A DNA stretch of 64,000 nucleotides, taken from assembly GCA_015063225.1 (NCBI GenBank), contig SUSU01000002.1, positions 40,203 through 104,202 on the forward strand, read 5' to 3'. The stretch comes from Thermoplasmata archaeon (lineage in GTDB: Archaea > Thermoplasmatota > Thermoplasmata > Methanomassiliicoccales > Methanomethylophilaceae). The notes beneath the pieces are model-generated. The model worked only from the letters and a program-made list of their open reading frames with translations, was not told where the DNA came from and searched no databases. Shown here piece after piece: positions 40,521 to 48,110 of this stretch. The position numbers were made by a program, and so were the translations under genes. How positions within the stretch are numbered: position 1 is the stretch's first letter; every line of letters starts with the position of its first letter.

Positions 40521-40922
40521 ATGGCTGCAAATGCTGAATACAAAGTCGTCATCAACGACGTGAAGACCGGTAAGTCCTACAACATTACCGTGTCCGGCAA
40601 CTACGCGAACTCCCTCGAAGGCAAATGCATCGGGGAGATCGTGGACGGAATTTTCGCCGGCCTCCCCGGCTACAAGCTGAAGATTACCGGCGGATCCGAC
40701 AAGACCGGAACCCCCATGAGGCCCGACCTCCCCGGTAAGAAGAAGACCGACCTCCTGCTCTCCGACGGTTTCGGATACCATGAGGTCTACCACGGCGAGA
40801 GGCGCAGGATCGCCCAGCGTGGAAACGCCATCTCCTCCGACATCGTTCAGATCAACATGAAGGTTGTCGAGTACGGCGGCAAATCCATCGAAGACACTCT
40901 CGGCGCGGAGAAGCAGGAATGA
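40521..40922 (+). CDS. rps6e: Ribosomal protein S6e
   Basis: 133-residue small-subunit protein. [60 protein letters not shown] and the basic [13 protein letters not shown] tail (here [13 protein letters not shown]) are the archaeal S6e pattern. Its stop overlaps the aIF2gamma start as ATGA, a standard archaeal gene order (S6e then aIF2gamma). Confidence 0.95.
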   Translation: MAANAEYKVVINDVKTGKSYNITVSGNYANSLEGKCIGEIVDGIFAGLPGYKLKITGGSDKTGTPMRPDLPGKKKTDLLLSDGFGYHEVYHGERRRIAQRGNAISSDIVQINMKVVEYGGKSIEDTLGAEKQE

Positions 40923-42151
40923 AAGTTCCTAGCCAGCCCGAGATCAACATCGGCATGATCGGTCATGTCGATCACGGAAAGACCACCCTCACCAAAGCCC
41001 TCTCCGGCGAGTGGACCGACAGGCACTCCGAGGAGGTCAAGAGGGGAATCTCCATCCGTCTCGGCTACGCAGACGTCGCGTTCTACAAGTGTCCGCAGTG
41101 CGAGGGCGCAGCAGCGTTCAGCACTGTCAAGAAATGTCCTAACTGCGGCGCGGAGACTGAGTTCCTCCGCGCCGTATCCTTCGTCGATGCCCCGGGTCAC
41201 GAGACCCTGATGGCCACCATGCTCTCCGGAGCCGCCCTCATGGACGGCGCCCTCCTGCTCGTGGCCGCCAACGAGCGCTGCCCCCAGCCCCAGACGAAGG
41301 AGCACCTCATGGCGCTGTCCATCGTCGGAATCGACAAGATAGTCATCGTCCAGAACAAGATCGACATCGTCTCCCGCGAGCGTGCCCTCGAGAACTACCG
41401 CGAGATCAAGGAGTTCGTCAAGGGTACCGTCGCCGAGAACGCCCCGATCGTCCCCGTCTCCGCCCAGAGCGGCGTCAACATCGACCTCCTCATCAAGACC
41501 ATCGAGGACACCATCGTGGCCAAGGTGGAGAGGGACGTCGATGCCGACCCCGTCATGCACGTGGCGAGGTCCTTCGACATCAACGCCCCCGGAACCCTCC
41601 CGCAGGACCTCAAGGGCGGCGTCATCGGAGGCTCGCTCATCTGCGGCAAGTTCAAGGTGGGCGACGAGATCGAGATCGTCCCCGGCAGGAAGGCCGATGG
41701 CAAGGACGGTTACGAGCCCATCAGGGCGAAGATTGTCTCCCTCAACGCCGGCGCCAAGAGCGTGAAGAGCGTCAACCCCGGAGGCCTCATCGCCATCGGT
41801 ACCGAGCTCGATCCCTCCATCACCAAGTCCGACGGACTCACCGGAAGGGTCATCGGAATCCCCGGGAAGCTGCCCAAGGTCGTCTCGGCCTTCAGGATGA
41901 AGACCGTCCTCCTCGACAGGGTCGTCGGATCCGCCGCGGAGACCGACGTCGAGGGCATCAAGTCCAGCGAGATTCTCATGCTCTCCGTCGGGACCGCCAC
42001 CACCGTCGGCGTCGTAAAGAGCGCCCGCGACGGTTCGGTCGATGTGGTCCTCAAGCTCCCCGTGTGCATCCTCCCGGATCAGCGCGTCGCCATCTCCAGG
42101 CGTATCACCAACAAGTGGCGCCTCATCGGATACGGCATCGTCGAGCAGTGA
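40919..42151 (+). CDS. eif2g: Translation initiation factor aIF2 gamma subunit
   Basis: 410-residue GTPase core of aIF2, which delivers initiator Met-tRNA. G1 [10 protein letters not shown] (about 16-25), G3 DAPGHE, G4 NKID and G5-type SAQSG are present. The zinc knuckle is CPQC and CPNC, about 15 residues apart. Length is standard. It overlaps S6e by 4 bp and is followed at 3 bp by a PIN-domain gene, the usual archaeal arrangement. Confidence 0.95.
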   Translation: MKVPSQPEINIGMIGHVDHGKTTLTKALSGEWTDRHSEEVKRGISIRLGYADVAFYKCPQCEGAAAFSTVKKCPNCGAETEFLRAVSFVDAPGHETLMATMLSGAALMDGALLLVAANERCPQPQTKEHLMALSIVGIDKIVIVQNKIDIVSRERALENYREIKEFVKGTVAENAPIVPVSAQSGVNIDLLIKTIEDTIVAKVERDVDADPVMHVARSFDINAPGTLPQDLKGGVIGGSLICGKFKVGDEIEIVPGRKADGKDGYEPIRAKIVSLNAGAKSVKSVNPGGLIAIGTELDPSITKSDGLTGRVIGIPGKLPKVVSAFRMKTVLLDRVVGSAAETDVEGIKSSEILMLSVGTATTVGVVKSARDGSVDVVLKLPVCILPDQRVAISRRITNKWRLIGYGIVEQ

Positions 42152-42154
42152 GAC

Positions 42155-42517
42155 ATGCAGACCGTCGTCCTCGATACCAACGCCCTTCTGATGCCGTTCG
42201 AGGTAGGGATCAACCTCGACCTCGCGGTACGCGATCTATTGGGCGACGTACGTTTCGTCATCCCCGGACCCCTGGTAGGTGAACTCAAGCACCTCCAGGA
42301 GTCAAACCGTTTCGCCAAACCGGCCCTGGCTCTTGCCCGTTCGAAGGAGATCGTCCAATGCGACGGCCATGGTGACGATGCCGTCATCGAGGTCGCCACC
42401 CGCGAGAACGGCTACATCCTCACCAACGACAAGGAGCTCAGGCGCAGGGCCCGCACCCTGCACATCCCCCTTCTCTATCTCCGCTCGGGTACCCACCTGA
42501 TCGTGGAGCGCAACTGA
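42155..42517 (+). CDS. PIN-domain protein (Fcf1/COG1412-like)
   Basis: 120-residue PIN-domain nuclease-like protein: VVLDTNALLMPFE (4-16) has the first Asp, GELKHLQ the Glu, and GDDAVIEVATRENGYILTND the two further acidic residues, so the four-acid site looks complete. The pairing with aIF2gamma and S6e is common in archaea and points to rRNA processing, like eukaryotic Fcf1/Utp24, not to a toxin. There is no antitoxin gene beside it. Confidence 0.85.
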   Translation: MQTVVLDTNALLMPFEVGINLDLAVRDLLGDVRFVIPGPLVGELKHLQESNRFAKPALALARSKEIVQCDGHGDDAVIEVATRENGYILTNDKELRRRARTLHIPLLYLRSGTHLIVERN

Positions 42518-42557
42518 TTCCGTGCGTTTTTTCTATGCCGACCACAATCCTGGTAGC

Positions 42558-42701
42558 ATGACCGAACTCAACCCCAACTGCAACTGTCCGAAGACCGAAT
42601 GCCCCCGCCACGGGAAGTGCATGGAGTGCGTGGAATTCCACAAGGCCTCCGGCGGGAAGATCCCCTTCTGCCTGAGGTTCATGGTCGAGGGGCCGAACTG
42701 A
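42558..42701 (+). CDS. Cys-rich 47-residue protein
   Basis: A short frame after the PIN gene encodes 47 residues with six cysteines: NCNC (C8, C10), C15, CMEC (C21, C24) and C38, plus a His at 18, spacing that suggests a small metal-binding knuckle. The ATG at 42558 is followed by an uninterrupted frame ending in TGA that meets the stop of methanogenesis marker 8 with no gap (TGATCA). The tight packing and cysteine pattern support a real gene. I do not recognise its family. Confidence 0.6.
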   Translation: MTELNPNCNCPKTECPRHGKCMECVEFHKASGGKIPFCLRFMVEGPN

Positions 42702-43541
42702 TCAGTCTATGAACGGGACGGGGTCCTCCGGAGGGGGGTTCCCGTCCCAGAAATCCTTTCCGAGTGAGCGGAGCTTGTCTCCGACTATCTTCTTACCGAA
42801 GTCGGTGATGGCCACTATCTGGACCTTGTTGCCGGCTATCTCCACGAGTCCCTTGTCGCGGAGCTCGAAGGCCTTCTCGCGGATGCGCCCGGAGGCGCAC
42901 GCGGTGATTAGGTCGCAGTTATCGAAGAGCAGTTCGACATCTTTCTGGCACAGTCCGCTGGAGTGGACGCCGACGACCGCCACGCGGTCGCCGTACGCAT
43001 CCCTTATCTGCGCTGCCTCCTCGGCGTGGCAGACCGTCACGGAGAACTTGCGGTAGGGCCTGAGGGCGGCCTTCTGGGCGATGGCGACCTGGTCGATGGG
43101 CACGGTGACGGGCTCGATGACGTTGTCCTCCCCGACGGCGTCGAGTACCGTGCGGATGGGGGATGTCTCGATGATCCCCGATATCCTGCCGCAGAGTCCC
43201 TGAAGGATCTCGGGGTCGGTGACGATGGCGGATCCGCAGCCGTCCGATACTATGCAGGCGGCGTCGAGGTCGCCGTTGCGGATGGCGTTGCTGAGGATCT
43301 CGGAGACGCCGAATGTGACTATGTCGTTGCCGCGGACCTGACGGTCCTCGGTGAAAAGACCGAAGTCCCTGATGCGGAACTCGATGTTCGCGCGGACGGA
43401 ATCCACAGACAGGGACTCCATCCCGCGCATCTTGGCGAACATGGGGCAGCGATGGAGGCGGGGCTGGGAGATCTCGACGACCTTCCCGTCCTCGACGACG
43501 ACCCTGCAAAGGCCGAGGGCCTCCATCACATGCCTTCCCAT
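42702..43541 (-). CDS. Methanogenesis marker protein 8 (DUF2099)
   Basis: 279-residue protein of the DUF2099 family, found across methanogens and of unknown biochemical role. Recognisable parts: HVMEALGLCRVVVEDGKVVE, RIRDFGLFTEDRQVRGNDIV, TFGVSEILSNAIRNGDLDAA, SDGCGSAIVTDPEILQG and GRISGIIETSPI. Many cysteines are spread through the chain (DGCGSA, GLCGRI, TVCHAEE, SGLCQK, DNCDLITACASGR), suggesting metal or Fe-S binding. The start is the ATG at 43539-43541; the longer upstream frame overlaps cyclophilin. It is strong evidence that the organism is a methanogen. Confidence 0.88.
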   Translation of the reverse strand: MGRHVMEALGLCRVVVEDGKVVEISQPRLHRCPMFAKMRGMESLSVDSVRANIEFRIRDFGLFTEDRQVRGNDIVTFGVSEILSNAIRNGDLDAACIVSDGCGSAIVTDPEILQGLCGRISGIIETSPIRTVLDAVGEDNVIEPVTVPIDQVAIAQKAALRPYRKFSVTVCHAEEAAQIRDAYGDRVAVVGVHSSGLCQKDVELLFDNCDLITACASGRIREKAFELRDKGLVEIAGNKVQIVAITDFGKKIVGDKLRSLGKDFWDGNPPPEDPVPFID

Positions 43542-43546
43542 GGGTT

Positions 43547-44032
43547 TCACTCCTTGACTTCGGCCTTCTCGATGACGACGTCGGAGAGGGGCCTGTCCAT
43601 CCTGTTTCTGGGGACCATGGAGATCTTCACGACGACCTCGTAGCTCTTCTCGTCCGCGCACTCGCCGAAGACGGGGTGGGCGTAGGGGGTGCTGGGGTTG
43701 TCCCAGTCGAGGTATCCGTTGTCGTTGACGTTGATGAAGAACTGGGAGCCTCCGGTGTGGGGGCGGCCGGTGTTGGCCATGGCGATGGTGCCGGGCTTGT
43801 TGCTGTGGCCCTTGACCTTCTCGTCGTCGATGGTGTAGCCGGGTCCTCCGGTGCCGGTGCCGGTGGGGTCACCGCCCTGGATCATGAAACCGTCGATGAC
43901 GCGGTGGAAGATGACGCCGTCGTAGAAGCCCTTCTTGGCGAGCTCGATGAAGTTGCCGGTGGTGATGGGCATGTCGTCGTACATTTTGAGGGCGATATCG
44001 CCCATGTTGGTGTGCAGGATTACCTGAGTCAT
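43547..44032 (-). CDS. Cyclophilin-type peptidyl-prolyl isomerase
   Basis: 161-residue cytosolic cyclophilin that speeds proline cis-trans isomerisation. The core FHRVIDGFMIQGGDPTGTGTG includes the catalytic Arg and the FMIQGGD motif (split across about 43-63), followed by GTIAMANTGRPHTGGSQFFI. No signal peptide is visible. It ends 5 bp before methanogenesis marker 8, so the two are co-transcribed. Confidence 0.93.
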   Translation of the reverse strand: MTQVILHTNMGDIALKMYDDMPITTGNFIELAKKGFYDGVIFHRVIDGFMIQGGDPTGTGTGGPGYTIDDEKVKGHSNKPGTIAMANTGRPHTGGSQFFINVNDNGYLDWDNPSTPYAHPVFGECADEKSYEVVVKISMVPRNRMDRPLSDVVIEKAEVKE

Positions 44033-44147
44033 CAGCGGTTGATTGTTCTCTGACGATTAAGCATTGCGCCCCGTCTGGATAATCTCACTTTTTATATGTC
44101 CTTGACTTAACGTCTTTCAGTACGTGCGTCGAGCACAGGTGTTTATC

Positions 44148-44261
44148 ATGGAAATCCCCAAACTTGTCCCCACCAAGAGGATGATTATCGCCGCCACCAT
44201 GGTCATCGTCGTGGCCGTCGTGATGGTCGTTTCCTTCGTCTGGGGCCCCGCATCCGCCTGA
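44148..44261 (+). CDS. Small single-span membrane peptide (37 aa)
   Basis: A 37-residue frame: MEIPKLVPTKR, then a hydrophobic helix of about 20 residues (IIAATMVIVVAVVMVVSF) and a short WGPASA tail. It has its own transcription signals: TATA (TTTTTATATG, about 44088-44099), AGGTG 6 bp before the ATG, and a T-rich hairpin (44302-44322) after the stop. That full set makes a real gene likely despite the size. Topology is probably N-in with the short tail outside. Function unknown. Confidence 0.6.
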   Translation: MEIPKLVPTKRMIIAATMVIVVAVVMVVSFVWGPASA

Positions 44262-44604
44262 TCCGCGGATAACGTCCATATTCCGAGTTTAGGAACAGCG
44301 TGGGCTATAGCCCGTCTTTTTTCCGCACCGTAATAGGTGACCATCGTGTTGATGCCCTCGTCGTCCGGAGGGCACATGCCGTCATTTGCCCCTGGAACGA
44401 CTCGGGTGGCCGCATCATGAATGCAGGGACTTACCTCCCTGCGGCATATCGTTTTTGCCCCTGAGCCGCGCTAGGAGCAATACCGGGCATTTCACCCCCG
44501 GAAAAACCGTGTACGGAGGTTCCGGGACGCGATTCCGGAATCCATCAACACGGTGGTAACCTATTTCGAAAAGGGGGGGCCGCCGCGGGGGCGGCCGGAG
44601 AGTT
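44262..44604. other. 343-bp region without a gene
   Basis: Holds a rightward terminator, GGGC-TATA-GCCC followed by GTCTTTTTT (44302-44322), closing the small membrane-peptide unit, and a leftward terminator (44578-44596) of the flavin reductase operon. Between about 44330 and 44570 I see no convincing gene, repeat or promoter on either strand. Confidence 0.6.
44578..44596 (-). terminator. Terminator of the tyrA/flavin reductase operon
   Basis: GGCCGCC-GCGGG-GGCGGCC hairpin, followed on the minus strand by CCCCC and TTTT. It lies 9 bp beyond the flavin reductase stop. Confidence 0.65.
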
Positions 44605-45156
44605 TCAGAGTTTCCAGGCGGACTCGATCTCGCCGATGTACATGACCGAGCGGTTGTCGCCGAGGCTGAACTGGTCGTCGATCGTCTTGTCGAGGTACTT
44701 GTCCCTCTCGATGGGGTCCCTGTAGAGGACACGGCAGGAGATCATGAACCTGCCCTCCTCGTAAGTGGGCTGTCCGTCCACCTTGGTCTCGTGGAGCCCC
44801 GCCTGTGCGACCTTGTCCGGGACGTCGCGTCCGGAGGTCTTGCCGAGGTATCCGAGGGCCTCCTTCTGGCCGTCGAAGAACGTGAGTGTGAAACGTCCGG
44901 AGGACTCGATGAACCCGTATGTGTAACGGGAGGGGCGGATGAAGATGAACGCCACGGGGCGCCTCCACAGGAACCCGAGCCCTCCCCAGGAAGCGGTGAG
45001 GGTGTTCGCTTTGCCGTCCTTCTCGGAGGTTACGAGCATCCAGTTGTTGCCGATGTCGTCGATGGTGTTGACGTACTTCCCGATGTCGTTTATCTCGACT
45101 TTTTCTGCCATGGGCGTGTCATGGGACCGGGCGTAAAATTGCTTTGCTCTGCTCAT
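44605..45156 (-). CDS. Flavin reductase-like (FMN-binding split-barrel) protein
   Basis: 183-residue protein of the flavin-reductase-like domain family, typically binding FMN and using NAD(P)H or acting with ferredoxin or rubredoxin partners. TLTASWGGLGFLWRRPVAFI and FIRPSRYTYGFIESSGRFTL (both in the N-terminal half) give the FMN-binding pattern, and MISCRVLYRD follows. The ATG at 45154-45156 overlaps the tyrA stop as ATGA, so I prefer it to the internal ATG 15 codons later. The physiological partner is unknown. Confidence 0.83.
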   Translation of the reverse strand: MSRAKQFYARSHDTPMAEKVEINDIGKYVNTIDDIGNNWMLVTSEKDGKANTLTASWGGLGFLWRRPVAFIFIRPSRYTYGFIESSGRFTLTFFDGQKEALGYLGKTSGRDVPDKVAQAGLHETKVDGQPTYEEGRFMISCRVLYRDPIERDKYLDKTIDDQFSLGDNRSVMYIGEIESAWKL

Positions 45157-46253
45157 CCGATGGTGGCATCGTATCCGCGGGCGGTGAGGATATCGTACAC
45201 GTCCCTGACCGCGGTCTCGTCGTGGAGTTCGATGCTGAGCGAACCGGTCTCGACCTCGCGGTTGTGGACGATGCCCACGTTCTTGATGTTGATTCCGCGG
45301 GCACTGAGTATCGTGAATACTATCGCGAGGGCGCCGGGTTCGTCGGGTATCTCCACATGGACCACGTTGGCCGATTTGATAGGCCCCTTGGAGGAATCCT
45401 GGAAGGTGTCGCGGTACCTTCTCGCACCGTCGAACAGCCTCACCAGTTCATCGTCCTCGCTGGCCTTGATTGCGTCCCTGAAGTAGGTGAGGGAGGCGAT
45501 GTACCTGTCCAGGAGGACGCAGATGTTCCCGCTGTTGCTGACGCATATGTCATGCCACATCATGGGCGACGAGGAGGATATCCTCGTGATGTCCTTGAAT
45601 CCTCCAGCGGCTATCATATGCATGTCGCCGTCCGCGGTGTCGGAATCCTTCACCAGGTTCACCAGGGAGGCGGAGATCACGTGGGGCACATGGGATACCG
45701 CGGCAGTGATGTAGTCATGCCTCTCGGGGGTCATCACCAGGGGGATTGCGCCGGTGGCGGCGACAAGTTCCTTGTAGGCTTCGATCCTGTCCTCGGGGAC
45801 GCCTTCGTCGGCGGTGATGACGTAGTATGCGTTCACCAGGAGCTTCTCCTTGGAATTGGCGTATCCCACCCTCTCGGAACCCGCCATGGGGTGGCCTCCG
45901 ATGAACACCTTCGAGAGCCCGAGTTCGCGGATCCTCTCGTGCATCTGCCCTTTCACGCTTCCCACGTCGGTGAGGATTGCACCCTCCTTCAGGAACGGGG
46001 CTACGGTCTCGGCGTTCGCCATGTTGACGGTCACGGGGGCGCACAGGAAGACGAAGTCGCATCCGGAGAACCCTTCGCCGATGCTCCCGACGGTCACGTC
46101 GGCGATACCGTCCTCGAAGGCACGGGTGATGGAGGCGCGGTCCACATCGTAGACCACGGTGGAGACGTCGATGTCGGGGTTGGCCTTGAGGGCCCTTGCG
46201 ATGGAACCGCCTATCAGTCCGAACCCGATGAAACCGACTGTGAGCTTGGGCAT
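45153..46253 (-). CDS. tyrA: Prephenate dehydrogenase with C-terminal ACT domain
   Basis: 366-residue tyrosine-pathway enzyme, NAD(P)-dependent. N-terminal Rossmann GFIGFGLIGGSIARALK (about 7-23), VGSVKGQMHERI and GGHPMAGSERVGY carry the catalytic region; SHVPHVISASLVN is the helical part. Residues about 285-366 form an ACT domain (VEIPDEPGALAIVFTILSAR) likely to sense tyrosine. The single-function form without chorismate mutase is common in archaea. It overlaps the flavin reductase gene by 4 bp. Confidence 0.93.
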   Translation of the reverse strand: MPKLTVGFIGFGLIGGSIARALKANPDIDVSTVVYDVDRASITRAFEDGIADVTVGSIGEGFSGCDFVFLCAPVTVNMANAETVAPFLKEGAILTDVGSVKGQMHERIRELGLSKVFIGGHPMAGSERVGYANSKEKLLVNAYYVITADEGVPEDRIEAYKELVAATGAIPLVMTPERHDYITAAVSHVPHVISASLVNLVKDSDTADGDMHMIAAGGFKDITRISSSSPMMWHDICVSNSGNICVLLDRYIASLTYFRDAIKASEDDELVRLFDGARRYRDTFQDSSKGPIKSANVVHVEIPDEPGALAIVFTILSARGINIKNVGIVHNREVETGSLSIELHDETAVRDVYDILTARGYDATIG

Positions 46254-46290
46254 GGTGTGTCACAATGTAGCACGGCTATTAAAACTATTT

Positions 46291-47283
46291 TCAAGCGATG
46301 CGGTGGGGGACTTCCTCCCCGTCCTCCAGCATGCGCATGCCGTGGAGGCAGTTGTAGACCATGTCCCTGATGGCGTCCTCGTAGTAGAACGCCATGTGGT
46401 GGGTGTGGATGATCCCGGGGGTGGACCTGACGGATTCGAGTACGGGGTTGCGGTAGTCGTAGCCGCTGCGGTTGTAGTAGCACATGTCGAACTCGTTCTC
46501 GATGACGTCCACCGCGGCGCCGGCTATGGTCCCGGATTCGACGGCCTCCACCAGGGCGGCGGTGTCCACGAGGGGTCCGCGGCTGGTGTTGACGAAGTAT
46601 GCGTCCTTCTTCATCTTCGAGAACTGCTCCTTCCCGAACATGTGCTCGGTCTCGGGGTTGAGTTCCAGGTGGAGGGATACGATGTCGGATTGAGCCAGGA
46701 GGTCGTCCATGGGGACGTATTCGGCGAGTTCCGACGCCTCCTCCTTCTCCCTCCTGTTGCTGTACAGGAGTCTGCATCCGAAGCCCGAGAGGATCCTCAG
46801 CACGGTGGTCCCTATCTGTCCCGCACCGATTATGCCGACGGTGCAGTTCTTCAGTTCCTTCCCGAGGAGCCCTTTCAGGGAGAAGTCGTTGATGGCGCCC
46901 CTCTCCCCGATGGCGCGCAGTTTGCGTATGGCCATGAGCATCATCATGACCGTGTATTCGGCGACACCGGTAGGGTCGTAGGTGATGTTGGTGACCACCA
47001 TGCCGATGCTCTTCGCATGGTCCACGTCGATGTGGTTGTACCCGATGGTGCGCGTGCAGACCATCTTGACGCCCAGTTCCTTCATCCTGTCGAGCATCCC
47101 CGCATCGATGGGGGTGGTGAGGACGGAGACGTACTCATATCCCTTCAGCAGGTCGAGGTTCTCGAAGGAGGGGAGGGCCTCGGTGAAACCGAGTTCGAAC
47201 CCCAGTTCCTTGGCGTATTTCTCGAACAGAGGGGCCTCGTCGAAGTCCCTCCAGCTGTAGACGAAAACCCTGGGTTTCGTCAA
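46291..47283 (-). CDS. D-isomer-specific 2-hydroxyacid dehydrogenase (D-lactate dehydrogenase-like)
   Basis: 330-residue NAD-dependent enzyme reducing 2-oxoacids. Rossmann GIIGAGQIGTTVLRIL, catalytic Arg in NTSRGPLVDT, Glu in DVIENEFD and His in THHMAFYYEDA, the last form typical of the D-LDH/VanH branch. The start is TTG at 47283, overlapping the upstream stop as TTGA; no ATG exists near the homologous N-terminus KPRVFVYSWRDFDE. The substrate may be pyruvate or a bulkier oxoacid. It is paired with the zinc-ribbon membrane gene. Confidence 0.87.
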   Translation of the reverse strand: MTKPRVFVYSWRDFDEAPLFEKYAKELGFELGFTEALPSFENLDLLKGYEYVSVLTTPIDAGMLDRMKELGVKMVCTRTIGYNHIDVDHAKSIGMVVTNITYDPTGVAEYTVMMMLMAIRKLRAIGERGAINDFSLKGLLGKELKNCTVGIIGAGQIGTTVLRILSGFGCRLLYSNRREKEEASELAEYVPMDDLLAQSDIVSLHLELNPETEHMFGKEQFSKMKKDAYFVNTSRGPLVDTAALVEAVESGTIAGAAVDVIENEFDMCYYNRSGYDYRNPVLESVRSTPGIIHTHHMAFYYEDAIRDMVYNCLHGMRMLEDGEEVPHRIA

Positions 47284-47870
47284 GGCATTCTCTCCATCCG
47301 CTTCTTGATTATCATGTGGATGGCGACGACGAGGACGATGAGCACCACGGTGACGATGAGGGGAATGAAGGTACCCCATACCGCCAGTCCGACGACCGAC
47401 AGAGACATGCCGAAGAAGAGGATGAAGAACAGTCCGATGATGAAGAAGACGCTGTGGTTCTCGCGCTGCTCCTTGTAATCGGCGTTCCATATGCGGTCGA
47501 GGTCCTTGAGGGTGAAGATGCCCGACTGGACATTGCCCCTGATGCCTCTGGCCTTGTCGATCTGGTACTGCCTGGGATCCTCCTTGTCGAGGACGGCCTT
47601 GATGAACCAGGCGTCGGAACTTTCGGGTTCGATGACGAGGGCGGTGTTGACGTAGCTCTGGCAGGCCATACGGTCACCGTCTACGAGGGCGGACTTTGCG
47701 AGTTTGAGGGAGTTTATGAGCTCGTCGGCGCGGTTGAGGGTGACCTTACCGACCACCGCGTTCTCATTGACGATCTTGGCCCCGCAATAGGTGCAGAACC
47801 CGCTGGTGAGGCCGGAGTCCATCTGGACCTCTCCCCCGCAGTTCGGGCATCTCAATGCGACTAATCCCAT
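47280..47870 (-). CDS. Zinc-ribbon membrane protein of unknown function
   Basis: 196 residues: an N-terminal zinc ribbon CPNCGGEV...CTYCGAKI (8-30), a soluble helical middle (about 40-125) with TPR-like character (LIKSA-type repeats, SYVNTALVIEPESSDAWFI), and two C-terminal hydrophobic spans (about 140-160 and 166-186). It looks like a cytoplasmic-facing membrane protein. Its stop overlaps the TTG of the 2-hydroxyacid dehydrogenase. I do not recognise a named family. Confidence 0.72.
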   Translation of the reverse strand: MGLVALRCPNCGGEVQMDSGLTSGFCTYCGAKIVNENAVVGKVTLNRADELINSLKLAKSALVDGDRMACQSYVNTALVIEPESSDAWFIKAVLDKEDPRQYQIDKARGIRGNVQSGIFTLKDLDRIWNADYKEQRENHSVFFIIGLFFILFFGMSLSVVGLAVWGTFIPLIVTVVLIVLVVAIHMIIKKRMERMP

Positions 47871-48084
47871 GGGATCACTGCCAGGCCATCCCTATTCGCG
47901 TGTAATAAACTTGCGGGGGTTCCGGGCGGCACAGGGGGGTGCCGGGGGTAGTTTTATTCATCCAAACCCCGTGATGCTGGAACAGTGTATAATCCGCGTA
48001 TCATGGCATCGCGCGAACATCTGGCACGATGCAAATCTGGCATTTCCGCCGTTGCGCGCGCGACCGCGTGTATTTTAAGGGTGT

Positions 48085-48095
48085 TGGTTTAACCA
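48085..48095. promoter_or_regulatory. TGGTT-T-AACCA palindrome at the second ABC exporter promoter
   Basis: An 11-bp palindrome between a TATA-like TATTTTAAGG (48070-48080) and the GTG start at 48111, overlapping the expected transcription start. The position fits a repressor site for a regulated drug exporter. The rest of the 240-bp gap (47871-48110) shows a GC hairpin, CGGCAC and GTGCCG arms near 47927-47944, and no gene. Confidence 0.45.
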
Positions 48096-48110
48096 GCCAA
48101 TCGGATATAA

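Noticed and set aside
44117..44377. 86-codon minus-strand open frame overlapping the small membrane peptide
   Set aside because: No promoter, ribosome-binding site or recognisable domain; the rightward unit with TATA and terminator explains the region better.
47927..47944. CGGCAC...GTGCCG hairpin upstream of the zinc-ribbon membrane gene
   Set aside because: Short stem in GC-rich sequence, not at a gene end and not symmetric with any promoter; no function can be supported.
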